This document shows, one piece after another, positions 48,755 through 57,731 of a stretch of 64,000 nt of DNA (position 1 is the first letter of the stretch; each line of letters starts with the position of its first letter). The stretch is taken from contig JAILZT010000025.1 of NCBI GenBank assembly GCA_023512345.1, positions 1 through 64,000 of the forward strand, written 5' to 3'. Below the pieces are notes generated by a model. That model had not been told where the DNA came from, searched no databases, and was given only the letters and a program-made list of their open reading frames with translations. The position numbers and the translations under genes were made by a program. This DNA is from Paenibacillus sp. (GTDB taxonomy: Bacteria; Bacillota; Bacilli; Paenibacillales; Paenibacillaceae).

Positions 48755-50182
48755 TTATTCCAAAGTAAATGAAGCCAGACTAGCAGCACCATTTCCGATA
48801 TATGTAAAATACAGTGCCTGTACGCCGTCCGGAATAACTAGGTTAGTAGAATATTCTTTCCAGACATTCGTATAGCCTACTGGTATCCGCCCAAGTGCTG
48901 GTCCGTCCCAGGAGGTTTTGACTTCAAAAGCACCCTGGCAATATCCGCGCACCTTGATTTTGACTTTGGCCACTCCCTCGCACACGAAATATTTAAAACC
49001 GGCGGTAGCCGAATCTGTCATATTGGCAATATAGCCGATTTCCTCGTCACCGTCTCTGCCGTCCTGTGTAATCTTCGGAAACCGGCTATCCATCCATGCT
49101 CCGATAGGACCGAAGCCCCCGGTGTAAATTTCCTGATCTTTGCAGAACAAATGACAGGCCAGGTATGCCGGATATTCTCCCCGCCCCACGAGCGGTCCCC
49201 CGTTCGGACCGCAGGATGTAATCTCCACCTGGGGAATAGTACCATCCTCACGGAATTCTATCCTTTCGATACAGCCCTGCCGGCAGAACGCCGTTCCGTT
49301 GGTGTGCCTGTGATAAAAAATGTACCATTCACCGTTGATTTCAATAATGCTGCCATGGTTATTGCCTCCATAATACATCGGTTGATCCGCCGGCTTGTAC
49401 GTATCCATATGAAGATCACAATTACTTACAATGACTCCCTGGTATGTGAAGTCTCTGGTCGGATGCAGGCTGGTCGCATAGCACAGTTCATGCATAGAAA
49501 TCGAGGAATAGATAAGGTAATAGGTATCTCCCCTTTTTCGGATGGAAGGAGCCTCGAAGAACTCAAACCCTTCGAATCCGCTACCCTTGCTATATGGCTG
49601 ACTCGGCGCAATAAATACAGGTTCTTCAATAATTGTTAGCATATCCGGGCCAAGTACCGTTGCCATTGCGCCATGTCTGGTTAGGTCTCCATACCCGCAA
49701 AATCCGGTATACAAGTAGGTGTTCTCTCCTTCTGTCAGTACACCTGGGTCAAACTGCGGCTCGTCGCCTTCCCGCTCCCCCAGGCGTGTCCCATCCGCAT
49801 ATCTTACATAGCCGTAGAATTCATATTTCCCCCCCGGCTTGTCGCAGACAGCGACCGAAACGACTGGAACCTTGTCCAACACATAATAGAGATAATACCG
49901 TCCGTCCGGTCCCACGGTGACATCGGGTGCATACAGGCACATGCTGCCTTCCGGATTAAGCGGGTCATCCGTAGTCCTGTAGATGACGCCCTCATACCGC
50001 CAATCAGCCAGATTATCCTCAGGTGCCGACCAGCTGACATAGTCGTTCAAGCAAAAAGCGTGTCCGTTAAAACGATCATGCGAGCCGTACACATACACTC
50101 TGCCTTCAAAAACATATGGTTCGCCGTCGGGGATATATTCCCAAGAGGGTAAATATGGATTAAATCCTTGTTTTTTTGGCAT
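48755..50182 (-). CDS. GH43 glycosidase with C-terminal carbohydrate-binding-like domain
   Basis: 475 residues, no signal peptide. Catalytic blocks: YIPDGEPYVFEGRVYVYGSH (Asp about 19), YAPDVTVGPDGRYYLYY (Asp about 90) and FEFFEAPSIRKRGDTYYLIY (Glu about 208), with GGNNHGSIIEINGEWYIFYH as the usual histidine block. The last ~110 residues look like a CBM6-type sandwich (YFVCEGVAKVKIKVRGY, YTNVWKEYSTNLVIPDGVQA). Probably an arabinofuranosidase or xylosidase acting on imported oligosaccharides. First gene of a leftward group, under a promoter with AraC-type repeats at 50234-50292. Confidence 0.88.
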   Translation of the reverse strand: MPKKQGFNPYLPSWEYIPDGEPYVFEGRVYVYGSHDRFNGHAFCLNDYVSWSAPEDNLADWRYEGVIYRTTDDPLNPEGSMCLYAPDVTVGPDGRYYLYYVLDKVPVVSVAVCDKPGGKYEFYGYVRYADGTRLGEREGDEPQFDPGVLTEGENTYLYTGFCGYGDLTRHGAMATVLGPDMLTIIEEPVFIAPSQPYSKGSGFEGFEFFEAPSIRKRGDTYYLIYSSISMHELCYATSLHPTRDFTYQGVIVSNCDLHMDTYKPADQPMYYGGNNHGSIIEINGEWYIFYHRHTNGTAFCRQGCIERIEFREDGTIPQVEITSCGPNGGPLVGRGEYPAYLACHLFCKDQEIYTGGFGPIGAWMDSRFPKITQDGRDGDEEIGYIANMTDSATAGFKYFVCEGVAKVKIKVRGYCQGAFEVKTSWDGPALGRIPVGYTNVWKEYSTNLVIPDGVQALYFTYIGNGAASLASFTLE

Positions 50183-50233
50183 TGTAATCTCACCTTTGTC
50201 ATTATAATTTTTGCTTGACCGTTTATCCCTTAC

Positions 50234-50292
50234 AGTATAGTTAAGCAGCCTGATCGAAGTCCATGATATATAGCCACTTAATATTGATCTAT
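50234..50292 (-). promoter_or_regulatory. GH43 operon promoter with two direct-repeat half-sites
   Basis: Minus strand: ATAGATCA (50292-50285), exactly 21 bases on ATATATCA (50271-50264), then TGGACT (-35-like), 18-base spacer, TATACT (50239-50234). The weak -35 suits activator dependence. Confidence 0.55.
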
Positions 50293-50476
50293 TCTCAGAT
50301 CATTGGCCGTGTCCCGGAAACCTGTGAATTATGTTTTGAACATATAAGAATCAAGTTTTTACCTAGATGAGATGGTTAAGTAACTAGCGGTAGACGTCAT
50401 TTCACTAGCAGCTCACGCCAATATTCAAGCTATGTCGATAAAGTTTATTCACTCTTTTGCGCTCAGTTGGCAACAT

Positions 50477-50507
50477 AAAAAATAGACCTGTCAGCACAGG
50501 TCTATTT
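50477..50507 (-). terminator. Terminator of GH35/cellulase-like operon
   Basis: A 12-bp stem (AAATAGACCTGT with ACAGGTCTATTT), 4-base loop, six T on the minus strand; 20 bases after the stop. Confidence 0.9.
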
Positions 50508-50527
50508 CAGCTTTTCTAAACGCTTAA

Positions 50528-51814
50528 TTATTCTGAATCCAAAATAAACTGATTCCATTTGATCTGCCAAGCGACGTCGTTCCAAAACGGATGGTGCGGA
50601 GCACAGTTTGAGCATAGGGTCATCCCCCAAAATCCTAACGACATTCCTTTTTGAAGCGCATATTCTGCAATGAATTTACCAACCGGCCCTTCCTCGAAGC
50701 CTGCATGCAGCGGCGTGTAGCCGACATAGCCCTCACCGATGACGATCGGAATATCCGAATGACGAACCCAATCATGAATTTCCTCAAACCGGAAATCAGT
50801 CTTTTGCAGCATAGCTAGTTTGTGGGCGCCGTAGCGGTCATATAAATAGAGGTCCCATTTATCAGGATCAGCCCAATCATGCAAGTAAATAAGCTTCATT
50901 CCGACCGGGTTACCCTCCATCCTCCACTCCTGTCCTTCCGGCAGCGTCCATTGATCAAATGCTGGTGCATCCTGTCTCAATAAAGAATGAACAAAGGGGT
51001 TAGGGAATGACGTATGCTCATCATTTAACCCTGCAGCATCCATTAGTTCGTTCAATACGCCCTTTATATAGAGATGATAGTGGGCAACCTGCATATTGCG
51101 GGCTACATAGGTCTTAGGATAAGCCTCGTTAAGCGTATAACTGGCTGTCATCAGTATATCCGGGTGCTGCTCACGAAGAAAATCGATCGCTTCCTCGATA
51201 TAAGGTTGCATCGCTTCAACAAGTTTTGGCGTATCCGTTTCTTTTATTCCTTGTTCAACTCCCACAGCGGTAAGCTGCCCGAATTCCACCTCATTGTGCA
51301 GCTCGGCGTAGACAATTTGACTGGCGTATCCTTCAGCCTTAACAAATCGGATTAGCTGATTCATGGATCTGGCAATTGCCATAAAGCGTTCCTTAGGAGG
51401 AATTGCGGCCAGCTTATCCCTTAATTCCGGATGCGCCAGGAAGCTGGGACTTTGCTGATACTCCCAAGAAGACAGCATGATACAGCAGTCATGTGCCTTC
51501 GCCTGTCTAAACAGCTCCAGTAAATGTGCGTAACCATCCAGTTCGGCCCCACCACGGCAATTGTACCAGCGTGTACGTTGACCGACCTCCCCGAGATTGC
51601 CGAATTTCAATCGGCCAGACCGTTTTCCTTCCTCCGTAAACAACATATATGGCATCGCACAAATGCGAATAGTGTTATAACCCCGATCTACCGCCTCTTT
51701 GAAGCGTGCCGCCAAATCGTTATAGGGCTCACCTGGCAAAGTCATCGTATACCAGGAGAAATCCCACATCGTAATCGTTAATTTCCGAGGTAAACTCTTC
51801 ATTAATTCATTCAT
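50528..51814 (-). CDS. Cellulase-like TIM-barrel glycosidase (clan GH-A type)
   Basis: 428 residues, no signal peptide. The fold pattern is a clan GH-A barrel: YNTIRICAMPYMLF, DCCIMLSSWEY, then QIVYAELHNEVEFG at strand 4 with the acid/base Glu (about 172) and IPIVIGEGYVGYTPLH at strand 7 with the nucleophile Glu (about 356). It matches cellulase-like proteins with no assigned GH family that I can name. Its start overlaps the GH35 gene end by four bases, so the two are co-translated and probably act in sequence on the same galactose-containing oligosaccharide. Substrate unknown. Confidence 0.78.
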   Translation of the reverse strand: MNELMKSLPRKLTITMWDFSWYTMTLPGEPYNDLAARFKEAVDRGYNTIRICAMPYMLFTEEGKRSGRLKFGNLGEVGQRTRWYNCRGGAELDGYAHLLELFRQAKAHDCCIMLSSWEYQQSPSFLAHPELRDKLAAIPPKERFMAIARSMNQLIRFVKAEGYASQIVYAELHNEVEFGQLTAVGVEQGIKETDTPKLVEAMQPYIEEAIDFLREQHPDILMTASYTLNEAYPKTYVARNMQVAHYHLYIKGVLNELMDAAGLNDEHTSFPNPFVHSLLRQDAPAFDQWTLPEGQEWRMEGNPVGMKLIYLHDWADPDKWDLYLYDRYGAHKLAMLQKTDFRFEEIHDWVRHSDIPIVIGEGYVGYTPLHAGFEEGPVGKFIAEYALQKGMSLGFWGMTLCSNCAPHHPFWNDVAWQIKWNQFILDSE

Positions 51815-54177
51815 TGATTATCTCCTCTAATCACAATCTCATATACGGGAACCGCTCGAACGGAAGCAATGTCGGCAATCATTTCTTGCGCCGTCTCATT
51901 CCAACCTGCCATCGTTGTATTACTGTTAACGATAGTCCCTTTGCGGATCGGCGACACATAGAGATACATCCCCTTCTCCAGCAACCGCTCCTCAAAGCGC
52001 TTCAACCCAATTTCCCATGTTGTGTTATTGCAGAAATTATCATTAATGAGATCTCCGTCAATAAAGGCATATCCGATATCCCCGGTATAATCAATTTGCA
52101 GCAAGGCTTCCTTGAGACCGTCTAATGATCCGGATACTAATTCCAGAACAGCCCGTTCGTCCTTGACCTTTGTACATGTAAAGGTGATCTCTTTCTTAGG
52201 TATTAGCAGCTTATAGATTTTGAAAAGATTCTCCTCTGACGTTTCCTTCAGTTCTCCGCCTGTAACCAAACCGAGCGAGTCCTCAAAATCAGGGAATACA
52301 CTTAAAGTGACTTCCTCTTGATCCGTTGATTCGAGCTTGATCTCATTCCCTGATACAAGTAAGTTGGCGTCTGTCAACAGGACACGCTGCTTGCCGCGGA
52401 TATCCGCCTTCCAGAACCCGAGGCTTTGTTCGCTTGTCATGGTATAGATCACAACTTTTTTACCTTCTGCGGAAACAAGACGCACGATACTGGAATTCTT
52501 CTCGTCCACTTCAATGATCGTCATATCGTTAAGCTGCTGTGTATGTCCACCATTGATTTCAATGCTTGTCACATCGTCCGCTTTTAGTGCATACGTGCCT
52601 TTCATACCTTCCGGCATAAAGAAGAAGTAGTACACTTCATCCTCTACGTCCATCTTCGTGATGAGCTGCGCGGTAGCATATTTCAGCGTGATCCCGGCCA
52701 GATCGAAGTTATACGGTAAAATCGCGAAGCTCTCACTGCCAAGTGTTAACTCCCCTTGACTCGGTATGGTAATGGTTTCACCGGGAAGCTTAATGCTAAC
52801 GTTCATGTCCTGCAAATCGTGATTATCCACATGATCCTGGAAATTGTTCAGGAACAAGAAGCCGGATCCCTCATGTGAACGGACTGCATACCGCAAGGTA
52901 TCCACCTCATACGGATCATTCTCTGAGGTATCGCCCGGCAATATCGTCTTGGTCAACGCAAATTGATTCTGGAACTCCGTGAACAAATAGTGCTGGAGCT
53001 TCGTCCGCTTATACGATTCCCGTACTTGCCCGAATTCCCCGATCATGGCGTTAAAGTCGTAAGAAATTTTCGGCGTTGCCAGATCGTTCGTGAACAAATT
53101 AACCTTACCTTTAGGATTGGTACCCCCATGGTACATATAGTATCCGAGCATATTGCAGCCTTCAGCCGTCTTCATGACGGACATGGCCGGAACGCTATTA
53201 TAAGGAAACTCGAAACGGTATTTATAGAATTGAACCATCCCACCGCCCATTTCACAACAAGCGTAAGGATAATCTTCGGGGCTATAGAACGGCTCGAAAT
53301 TATAGCTCTTGGGAACGGCGTTATTATGTTTATCCCGGAAAATATATTCTGGTGTTGCAGGATGCTCTTTAATTCCATCAAATCGATCAGTTTCATAATA
53401 AATCCATGGCCAATAAGCATATCCACCCCATAACGGCAGCATATCCGGCACTGGCGTCGTAGCGCCCCCCCATCCTGTACATGTATAAATGGGCGTATCT
53501 ATTCCTGTTTCAATCGCCAAGTCCCTCAACCGCAGCATATGTTCATTGCCGTCACTGCCGCCGTTAAGCCACATATTATTAATGCCAGTCGTCAGTCCCC
53601 ACTGTGCCGAGGAATGGTTATGCTCATTCTCGATTTGGGTGCCGATGATCGGACCTCCCTCCTTGTACAACAATCCTTTCACCTGTAGGCCTATTTCTGT
53701 ATACAGCCGCCGCACATACGCCAAATACCCTTCATCATTGGAGCGGACCTCAAACGGACGACCGAACAGCCACTCCGGCATGCCGCCGTTGCGAATTTCT
53801 CCATGGCAAAAGGGGCCGATGCGGATCATGACATACAGTCCATGCTGATCGCACAGTTGAATAAATTTGCGTAAATCTTTGTTTCCTTCCCATTCAAATA
53901 CGCTTTCGACTTCCTCATGCAGATTCCAAAAAATATAGGTAGTAATAATGTTGATACCACCCATTTTCATTTTAATAATTTCATCTTCCCAGTACCGTTC
54001 ATCATAACGGGAAAAATGGAATTCACCGCAAATGCCAAAAAACGGCTCCCCGTTCTTTTCCATATAATAGTTCGTAAAACTAATCCGTTCGCCGGATGGG
54101 TTAACGCCACCTAGCTTAATATGACCCGAAAAGATATTCTTTTTGTCATCGCTTACAACAATGTGATAGTTCTTCAT
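51811..54177 (-). CDS. GH35 beta-galactosidase
   Basis: 788 residues, cytoplasmic. GH35 motifs: PFFGICGEFHFSRYDERYWE at the start of the barrel, MGGINIITTYIFWNLHE, GPIIGTQIENEHNHSS (acid/base Glu about 184) and YPYACCEMGGGMVQFY (nucleophile Glu about 306). The C-terminal half holds beta-sandwich domains. GH35 enzymes remove beta-galactose, for example from pectic galactan or arabinogalactan side chains. ATG follows AAGGAGAGG at a slightly long distance. It lies 100 bases after the DUF5107-TPR gene and overlaps the cellulase-like gene by 4 bases. Confidence 0.92.
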   Translation of the reverse strand: MKNYHIVVSDDKKNIFSGHIKLGGVNPSGERISFTNYYMEKNGEPFFGICGEFHFSRYDERYWEDEIIKMKMGGINIITTYIFWNLHEEVESVFEWEGNKDLRKFIQLCDQHGLYVMIRIGPFCHGEIRNGGMPEWLFGRPFEVRSNDEGYLAYVRRLYTEIGLQVKGLLYKEGGPIIGTQIENEHNHSSAQWGLTTGINNMWLNGGSDGNEHMLRLRDLAIETGIDTPIYTCTGWGGATTPVPDMLPLWGGYAYWPWIYYETDRFDGIKEHPATPEYIFRDKHNNAVPKSYNFEPFYSPEDYPYACCEMGGGMVQFYKYRFEFPYNSVPAMSVMKTAEGCNMLGYYMYHGGTNPKGKVNLFTNDLATPKISYDFNAMIGEFGQVRESYKRTKLQHYLFTEFQNQFALTKTILPGDTSENDPYEVDTLRYAVRSHEGSGFLFLNNFQDHVDNHDLQDMNVSIKLPGETITIPSQGELTLGSESFAILPYNFDLAGITLKYATAQLITKMDVEDEVYYFFFMPEGMKGTYALKADDVTSIEINGGHTQQLNDMTIIEVDEKNSSIVRLVSAEGKKVVIYTMTSEQSLGFWKADIRGKQRVLLTDANLLVSGNEIKLESTDQEEVTLSVFPDFEDSLGLVTGGELKETSEENLFKIYKLLIPKKEITFTCTKVKDERAVLELVSGSLDGLKEALLQIDYTGDIGYAFIDGDLINDNFCNNTTWEIGLKRFEERLLEKGMYLYVSPIRKGTIVNSNTTMAGWNETAQEMIADIASVRAVPVYEIVIRGDNQ

Positions 54178-54277
54178 AAAGGTCGTCCTCTCCTTAATTC
54201 AACTTCCCAGCCGCTCATATCCCAATCCGAGAAGGTGGAGCCGTACTCCTGCAGCCGCATCGAGCGACAACCGAAAT

Positions 54278-57200
54278 CTAGCATCCATTCTTTCCCTGTA
54301 GGCTTTGATGAATTCGCGCACCTGTATGATTGGCTTCCATAAGTAAAGCTTGCTTAAAATGTTCTAACGCAAGTTCCCGTTGACCCATTCCGAGATGCCC
54401 TAGCCCCATCATATATCGGCAGTGAACTTCATTCCTTACGTTCAAATCGTCCTCGAACACCAGGAAGTCCGGCAAGGAAACAGCGAAATAGTCGAATTTC
54501 ACATCATCGAAAAGGTGCTTCTCAGCGTAATCAATCAACTTATTGAAGCGCCGCTTAGCTTCCTTCTCATTACCCAGCTCAAGCCAAGCCATTCCTTGAT
54601 AGAAAATCATATCTGGCGGCTGGTCGTTGTAATACATCGCGCTGGCCGGCTCCTCCAATCCCTGTGAAGCAATACTCAAGCATCCCTGAGCTAGTTCAGT
54701 CTCATTTAAGCCTTTTTTAGCCAGTCCGAGATAGTAATAGACATTGTTCTCTTGTGCTCCAGATAGCTTACCTTCACCCAGATTATCCGGATAGATAAGT
54801 GCCTGCTGTAATAATTTCACTGCCTGTTCATAGCGATGTTCAGCTAAAGCCTGCTTAGCAAGTTCAACATGAGCAAAAACATGCTGTCCTGTTACTTTCC
54901 CCTCGCCGCCTTCCCAAGGGTGGAAATTCCGTACTTGCAGGGCATGAACAGCTTTCTCATGATAACCCTGCGCATTCAAAAGAGTAATGTATTCCACGTA
55001 GAGATCGTCGCGTTTGTTAACTAAATCCAGATGTTCTTCCAGCTTCGCACAGCGAGTCTCTGCCGTGTAACCAAGTTTCTTATACAATTGATCCAGCTCA
55101 TAGAATACACGTGCATCATCCGGCCTGCAGGCAAAAGCCTTCTCCATAGAGGTAAGCGCAGATGTTGTATCCCCTCTTTTGTTAAAATATGCGAGTGACA
55201 GATTCCGATGGACCGTCGCGAAATCGTCCCGGATAGAACGTGAGGCTTCCCAATGGGCGATCGCATCTTCGTGTCTTCTTTTATCGTAATTCCAATTTCC
55301 CAGATAGTAGTGTGCTTTATCATCCTCAGAGTCAGCAGAAATGGCACTGAGCAGGACTTGCAGATCGAATAAACTATTCGGGAAACAGTAGTCCGCTGCT
55401 GACAGATTCCCAGCCTTTCTATGAACCTGGGCAAGCTCGAAATGTCCGGATTTCTCATGAAGATAGCCAAGCGTGTAATGAAGCATCGGGTACGCATCGG
55501 AATCATGACCCGCTACAATCCAATTAAGCACCTCAATACCTTCCTCAAACAAACCGCAATTTGCATAATCAGAAGCCAGATTCAAATAATTATGAGCATC
55601 TCCACGCATGAGCCGTAGAAGGTCAGTTTTCACTTCGTTAGCTTTCTCTTGTTCACCTTGGCTTGAAAGCGTCAGGTATCGTTCATTGGCTGAACCAAAA
55701 TCAGCGATATCGAGTGCTAGTGTCTTCTTCGAGAAGAGTAGTGCTTCCTCCAGTTGTCCCAGCTTACGAAGAAGAGCCACTTTCAGGTGACGTGCTTTGT
55801 AATTACGGGAATTGCGGATGAGCGAACGCTCAACCAGTTCCAGCGCTTCTCCGAAATGCCCCTTCTCACAGGCAATTTGTGCCAGCGTGAAGAAACCAGC
55901 ATCTTGCCAAGCCGCAGACCAAGTCGATTTGTAGAGTGCTGCAAAAGCTTCTTCCAAACGGCCTTGTCCTTTAAGCGCAACCCCTAATTGATAAAGAGCT
56001 TCACCGTCGTATGGATTCGGATTCCGCCAAGTAAGTGACTTTACTGCGATCCGGAAGTGTCCTTCTGCTTCTGCATACAACCCGCGGGTCAGCAGGAGTG
56101 TACCATAAGCCACGTTTATGCGGATGTCGTCTGGGTCGCGTTTTAATCCTTCCAGATAGTACGGTTCTGGTTCGAACGTTGCATGACGATACTGTTCTAG
56201 ATGCAGGCCAGCCAAATAAAGCTGCTCATTCGTTTTCAATTCTTCAGGGGCAAGAAGCGGCTTAGCAGCATCTGGTACTTGCTCGATGGATGGCTTCGCA
56301 GGCTGATAGGCAATGAGAAGGATGCCATTTGCATTCCGCACAGTCAACTTCAAGTCGTGTGGTTGATCGTTCTCATCAAGAGTAATAACAGATTTGAAAG
56401 TTTGTATCGGCGACAGCTCGACGATTTCCTTTAAGTAAGTACGACGACTTCCCTTCAGTTCAACGATGGCGCCCGCAAACAGGGAAGTTGCATAAGCCAA
56501 TACGGTAGCTTCTTGCGATTTCTCGTCCACTTCCAGGTTGACGGCAGCATCGATTGATGCATTTTTTACGACACCGATATTTTTGTAAGGCATGAAATAT
56601 TGTTTGAAGGATTTCTCTTCATACGGCTGAAGCCATGTAAAATCCGGTTGATTGTCGGTGTAAACTCCTGTCATGAGCTCAATATACGGCCCGTCTTCAT
56701 CCGTCAAATTGCGGTCCCATGCCTGTCCGAATTCGCCGTTCCCCCAAGTCCACTGCTTCTTACCCGGCGAAACATGATGGTTCGCTACGTGCAGCAAGCC
56801 TGCCTGAACTCCGTGATCATATCCGCCGACAAAATTATAATCCGATTTATAGGCCATATACGAAGTAGGGACGGGAATATTTTTATAGCGCGAAATATCA
56901 ACGCCTGCAGAGTAATCCATTTTGTAATAGGTTCCTGTTGCGATTGGAAACCGGGAGACATCACGTTTCCCATGGTCGAAGACAGCCGTTACATCCGGCG
57001 GAAAGACAGATTGCGTATGATCATTAACTGCAACTGCCGGGTTCGCCCACCACAGGAATGTTTGTGGTTCAGGTGTCCGATTGTAGAGTTGAGCGGAAAT
57101 TTCGAGATAAGCTTTGCCTGGGTACAGGGTGAATCCGGCCGTTACTTTTGTTCCATACATGCGGTCTATTTCACTAACCCAAACGGTAGCGCTTCCATCT

Positions 57201-57619
57201 CCATTCGTGGCCAACTTGTACTCAACGGGGCCATACGTATTTGGACGATGATGCTGTGGCCAGTTGAACTCAATTCCGCCAGAAATCCATGGACCAGCTA
57301 AGCCTACCAGAGCCGGTTTAATCACCTGGTTATAATATACGAAATCGTAGTCATTCGTTTTATCCAGCGCACGGTAAATGCGTCCGCCAAGCTCAGGCAT
57401 AATCTCGATGCGAACATATTCGTTCTCCAAAATAACCATTTGATACGGCTGTAGTATCTTCTCATCTTCAATTTTATCGATAACCGGATGTGGATATACT
57501 TTACCGGAGCTTCCTTGATACACACGCTTCTCCAGGAACATCGGGTTTAGATCCGGCTTCCCGATCCCATAAGTGGGAATCGAGAACTCTTCTTCCCATA
57601 TGCGAACTGTTTGACTCAA
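54278..57619 (-). CDS. DUF5107 mutarotase-fold protein with TPR array
   Basis: About 1113 residues, cytoplasmic. The N-terminal ~400 residues match DUF5107, an aldose-epimerase-like beta-sandwich (YVRIEIMPELGGRIYRALDK, GGIEFNWPQHHRPN, FLWWANPAVAVNDHTQSVFP). From about 450 to the end are roughly a dozen TPR-like helical pairs (YGTLLLTRGLYAEAEGHFRI, AHYYLGNWNYDKRRHEDAIA). DUF5107-TPR proteins recur in plant-polysaccharide loci; a role in oligosaccharide hydrolysis or binding is likely but unproven. The start is taken as TTG 57619, eight bases after GGGAG; an ATG at 57625 is too close to that site. First gene of an operon with GH35 and the cellulase-like gene. Confidence 0.78.
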   Translation of the reverse strand: MSQTVRIWEEEFSIPTYGIGKPDLNPMFLEKRVYQGSSGKVYPHPVIDKIEDEKILQPYQMVILENEYVRIEIMPELGGRIYRALDKTNDYDFVYYNQVIKPALVGLAGPWISGGIEFNWPQHHRPNTYGPVEYKLATNGDGSATVWVSEIDRMYGTKVTAGFTLYPGKAYLEISAQLYNRTPEPQTFLWWANPAVAVNDHTQSVFPPDVTAVFDHGKRDVSRFPIATGTYYKMDYSAGVDISRYKNIPVPTSYMAYKSDYNFVGGYDHGVQAGLLHVANHHVSPGKKQWTWGNGEFGQAWDRNLTDEDGPYIELMTGVYTDNQPDFTWLQPYEEKSFKQYFMPYKNIGVVKNASIDAAVNLEVDEKSQEATVLAYATSLFAGAIVELKGSRRTYLKEIVELSPIQTFKSVITLDENDQPHDLKLTVRNANGILLIAYQPAKPSIEQVPDAAKPLLAPEELKTNEQLYLAGLHLEQYRHATFEPEPYYLEGLKRDPDDIRINVAYGTLLLTRGLYAEAEGHFRIAVKSLTWRNPNPYDGEALYQLGVALKGQGRLEEAFAALYKSTWSAAWQDAGFFTLAQIACEKGHFGEALELVERSLIRNSRNYKARHLKVALLRKLGQLEEALLFSKKTLALDIADFGSANERYLTLSSQGEQEKANEVKTDLLRLMRGDAHNYLNLASDYANCGLFEEGIEVLNWIVAGHDSDAYPMLHYTLGYLHEKSGHFELAQVHRKAGNLSAADYCFPNSLFDLQVLLSAISADSEDDKAHYYLGNWNYDKRRHEDAIAHWEASRSIRDDFATVHRNLSLAYFNKRGDTTSALTSMEKAFACRPDDARVFYELDQLYKKLGYTAETRCAKLEEHLDLVNKRDDLYVEYITLLNAQGYHEKAVHALQVRNFHPWEGGEGKVTGQHVFAHVELAKQALAEHRYEQAVKLLQQALIYPDNLGEGKLSGAQENNVYYYLGLAKKGLNETELAQGCLSIASQGLEEPASAMYYNDQPPDMIFYQGMAWLELGNEKEAKRRFNKLIDYAEKHLFDDVKFDYFAVSLPDFLVFEDDLNVRNEVHCRYMMGLGHLGMGQRELALEHFKQALLMEANHTGARIHQSLQGKNGC

Positions 57620-57731
57620 CGCCATCACTCCCAAGTATTGTTATTTATACTTTACCTTTAAGGAAGTCATCCGCCAATTGACAAAACACTTAATATAATG
57701 GACTATATTCTTATTTAGAGGGGGTTCGCAA

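Larger units (their letters stand above)
50183..50527. other. 345-base intergenic region with AraC-type promoter and terminator
   Basis: No gene. It contains the GH43 promoter with direct repeats (50234-50292), an inverted repeat TGATCT/AGATCA around 50285-50302, and the terminator of the cellulase-like gene (50477-50507). The rest is featureless. Confidence 0.6.

Noticed and set aside
56600..57301. 233-codon plus-strand frame
   Set aside because: Antisense to the DUF5107 domain, which has clear family motifs; no start signal.
57678..57725. Canonical promoter of the 57732 AraC gene
   Set aside because: TTGACA is 10 bases from TATAAT and 20 from TATATT, so neither pair has a normal spacer.
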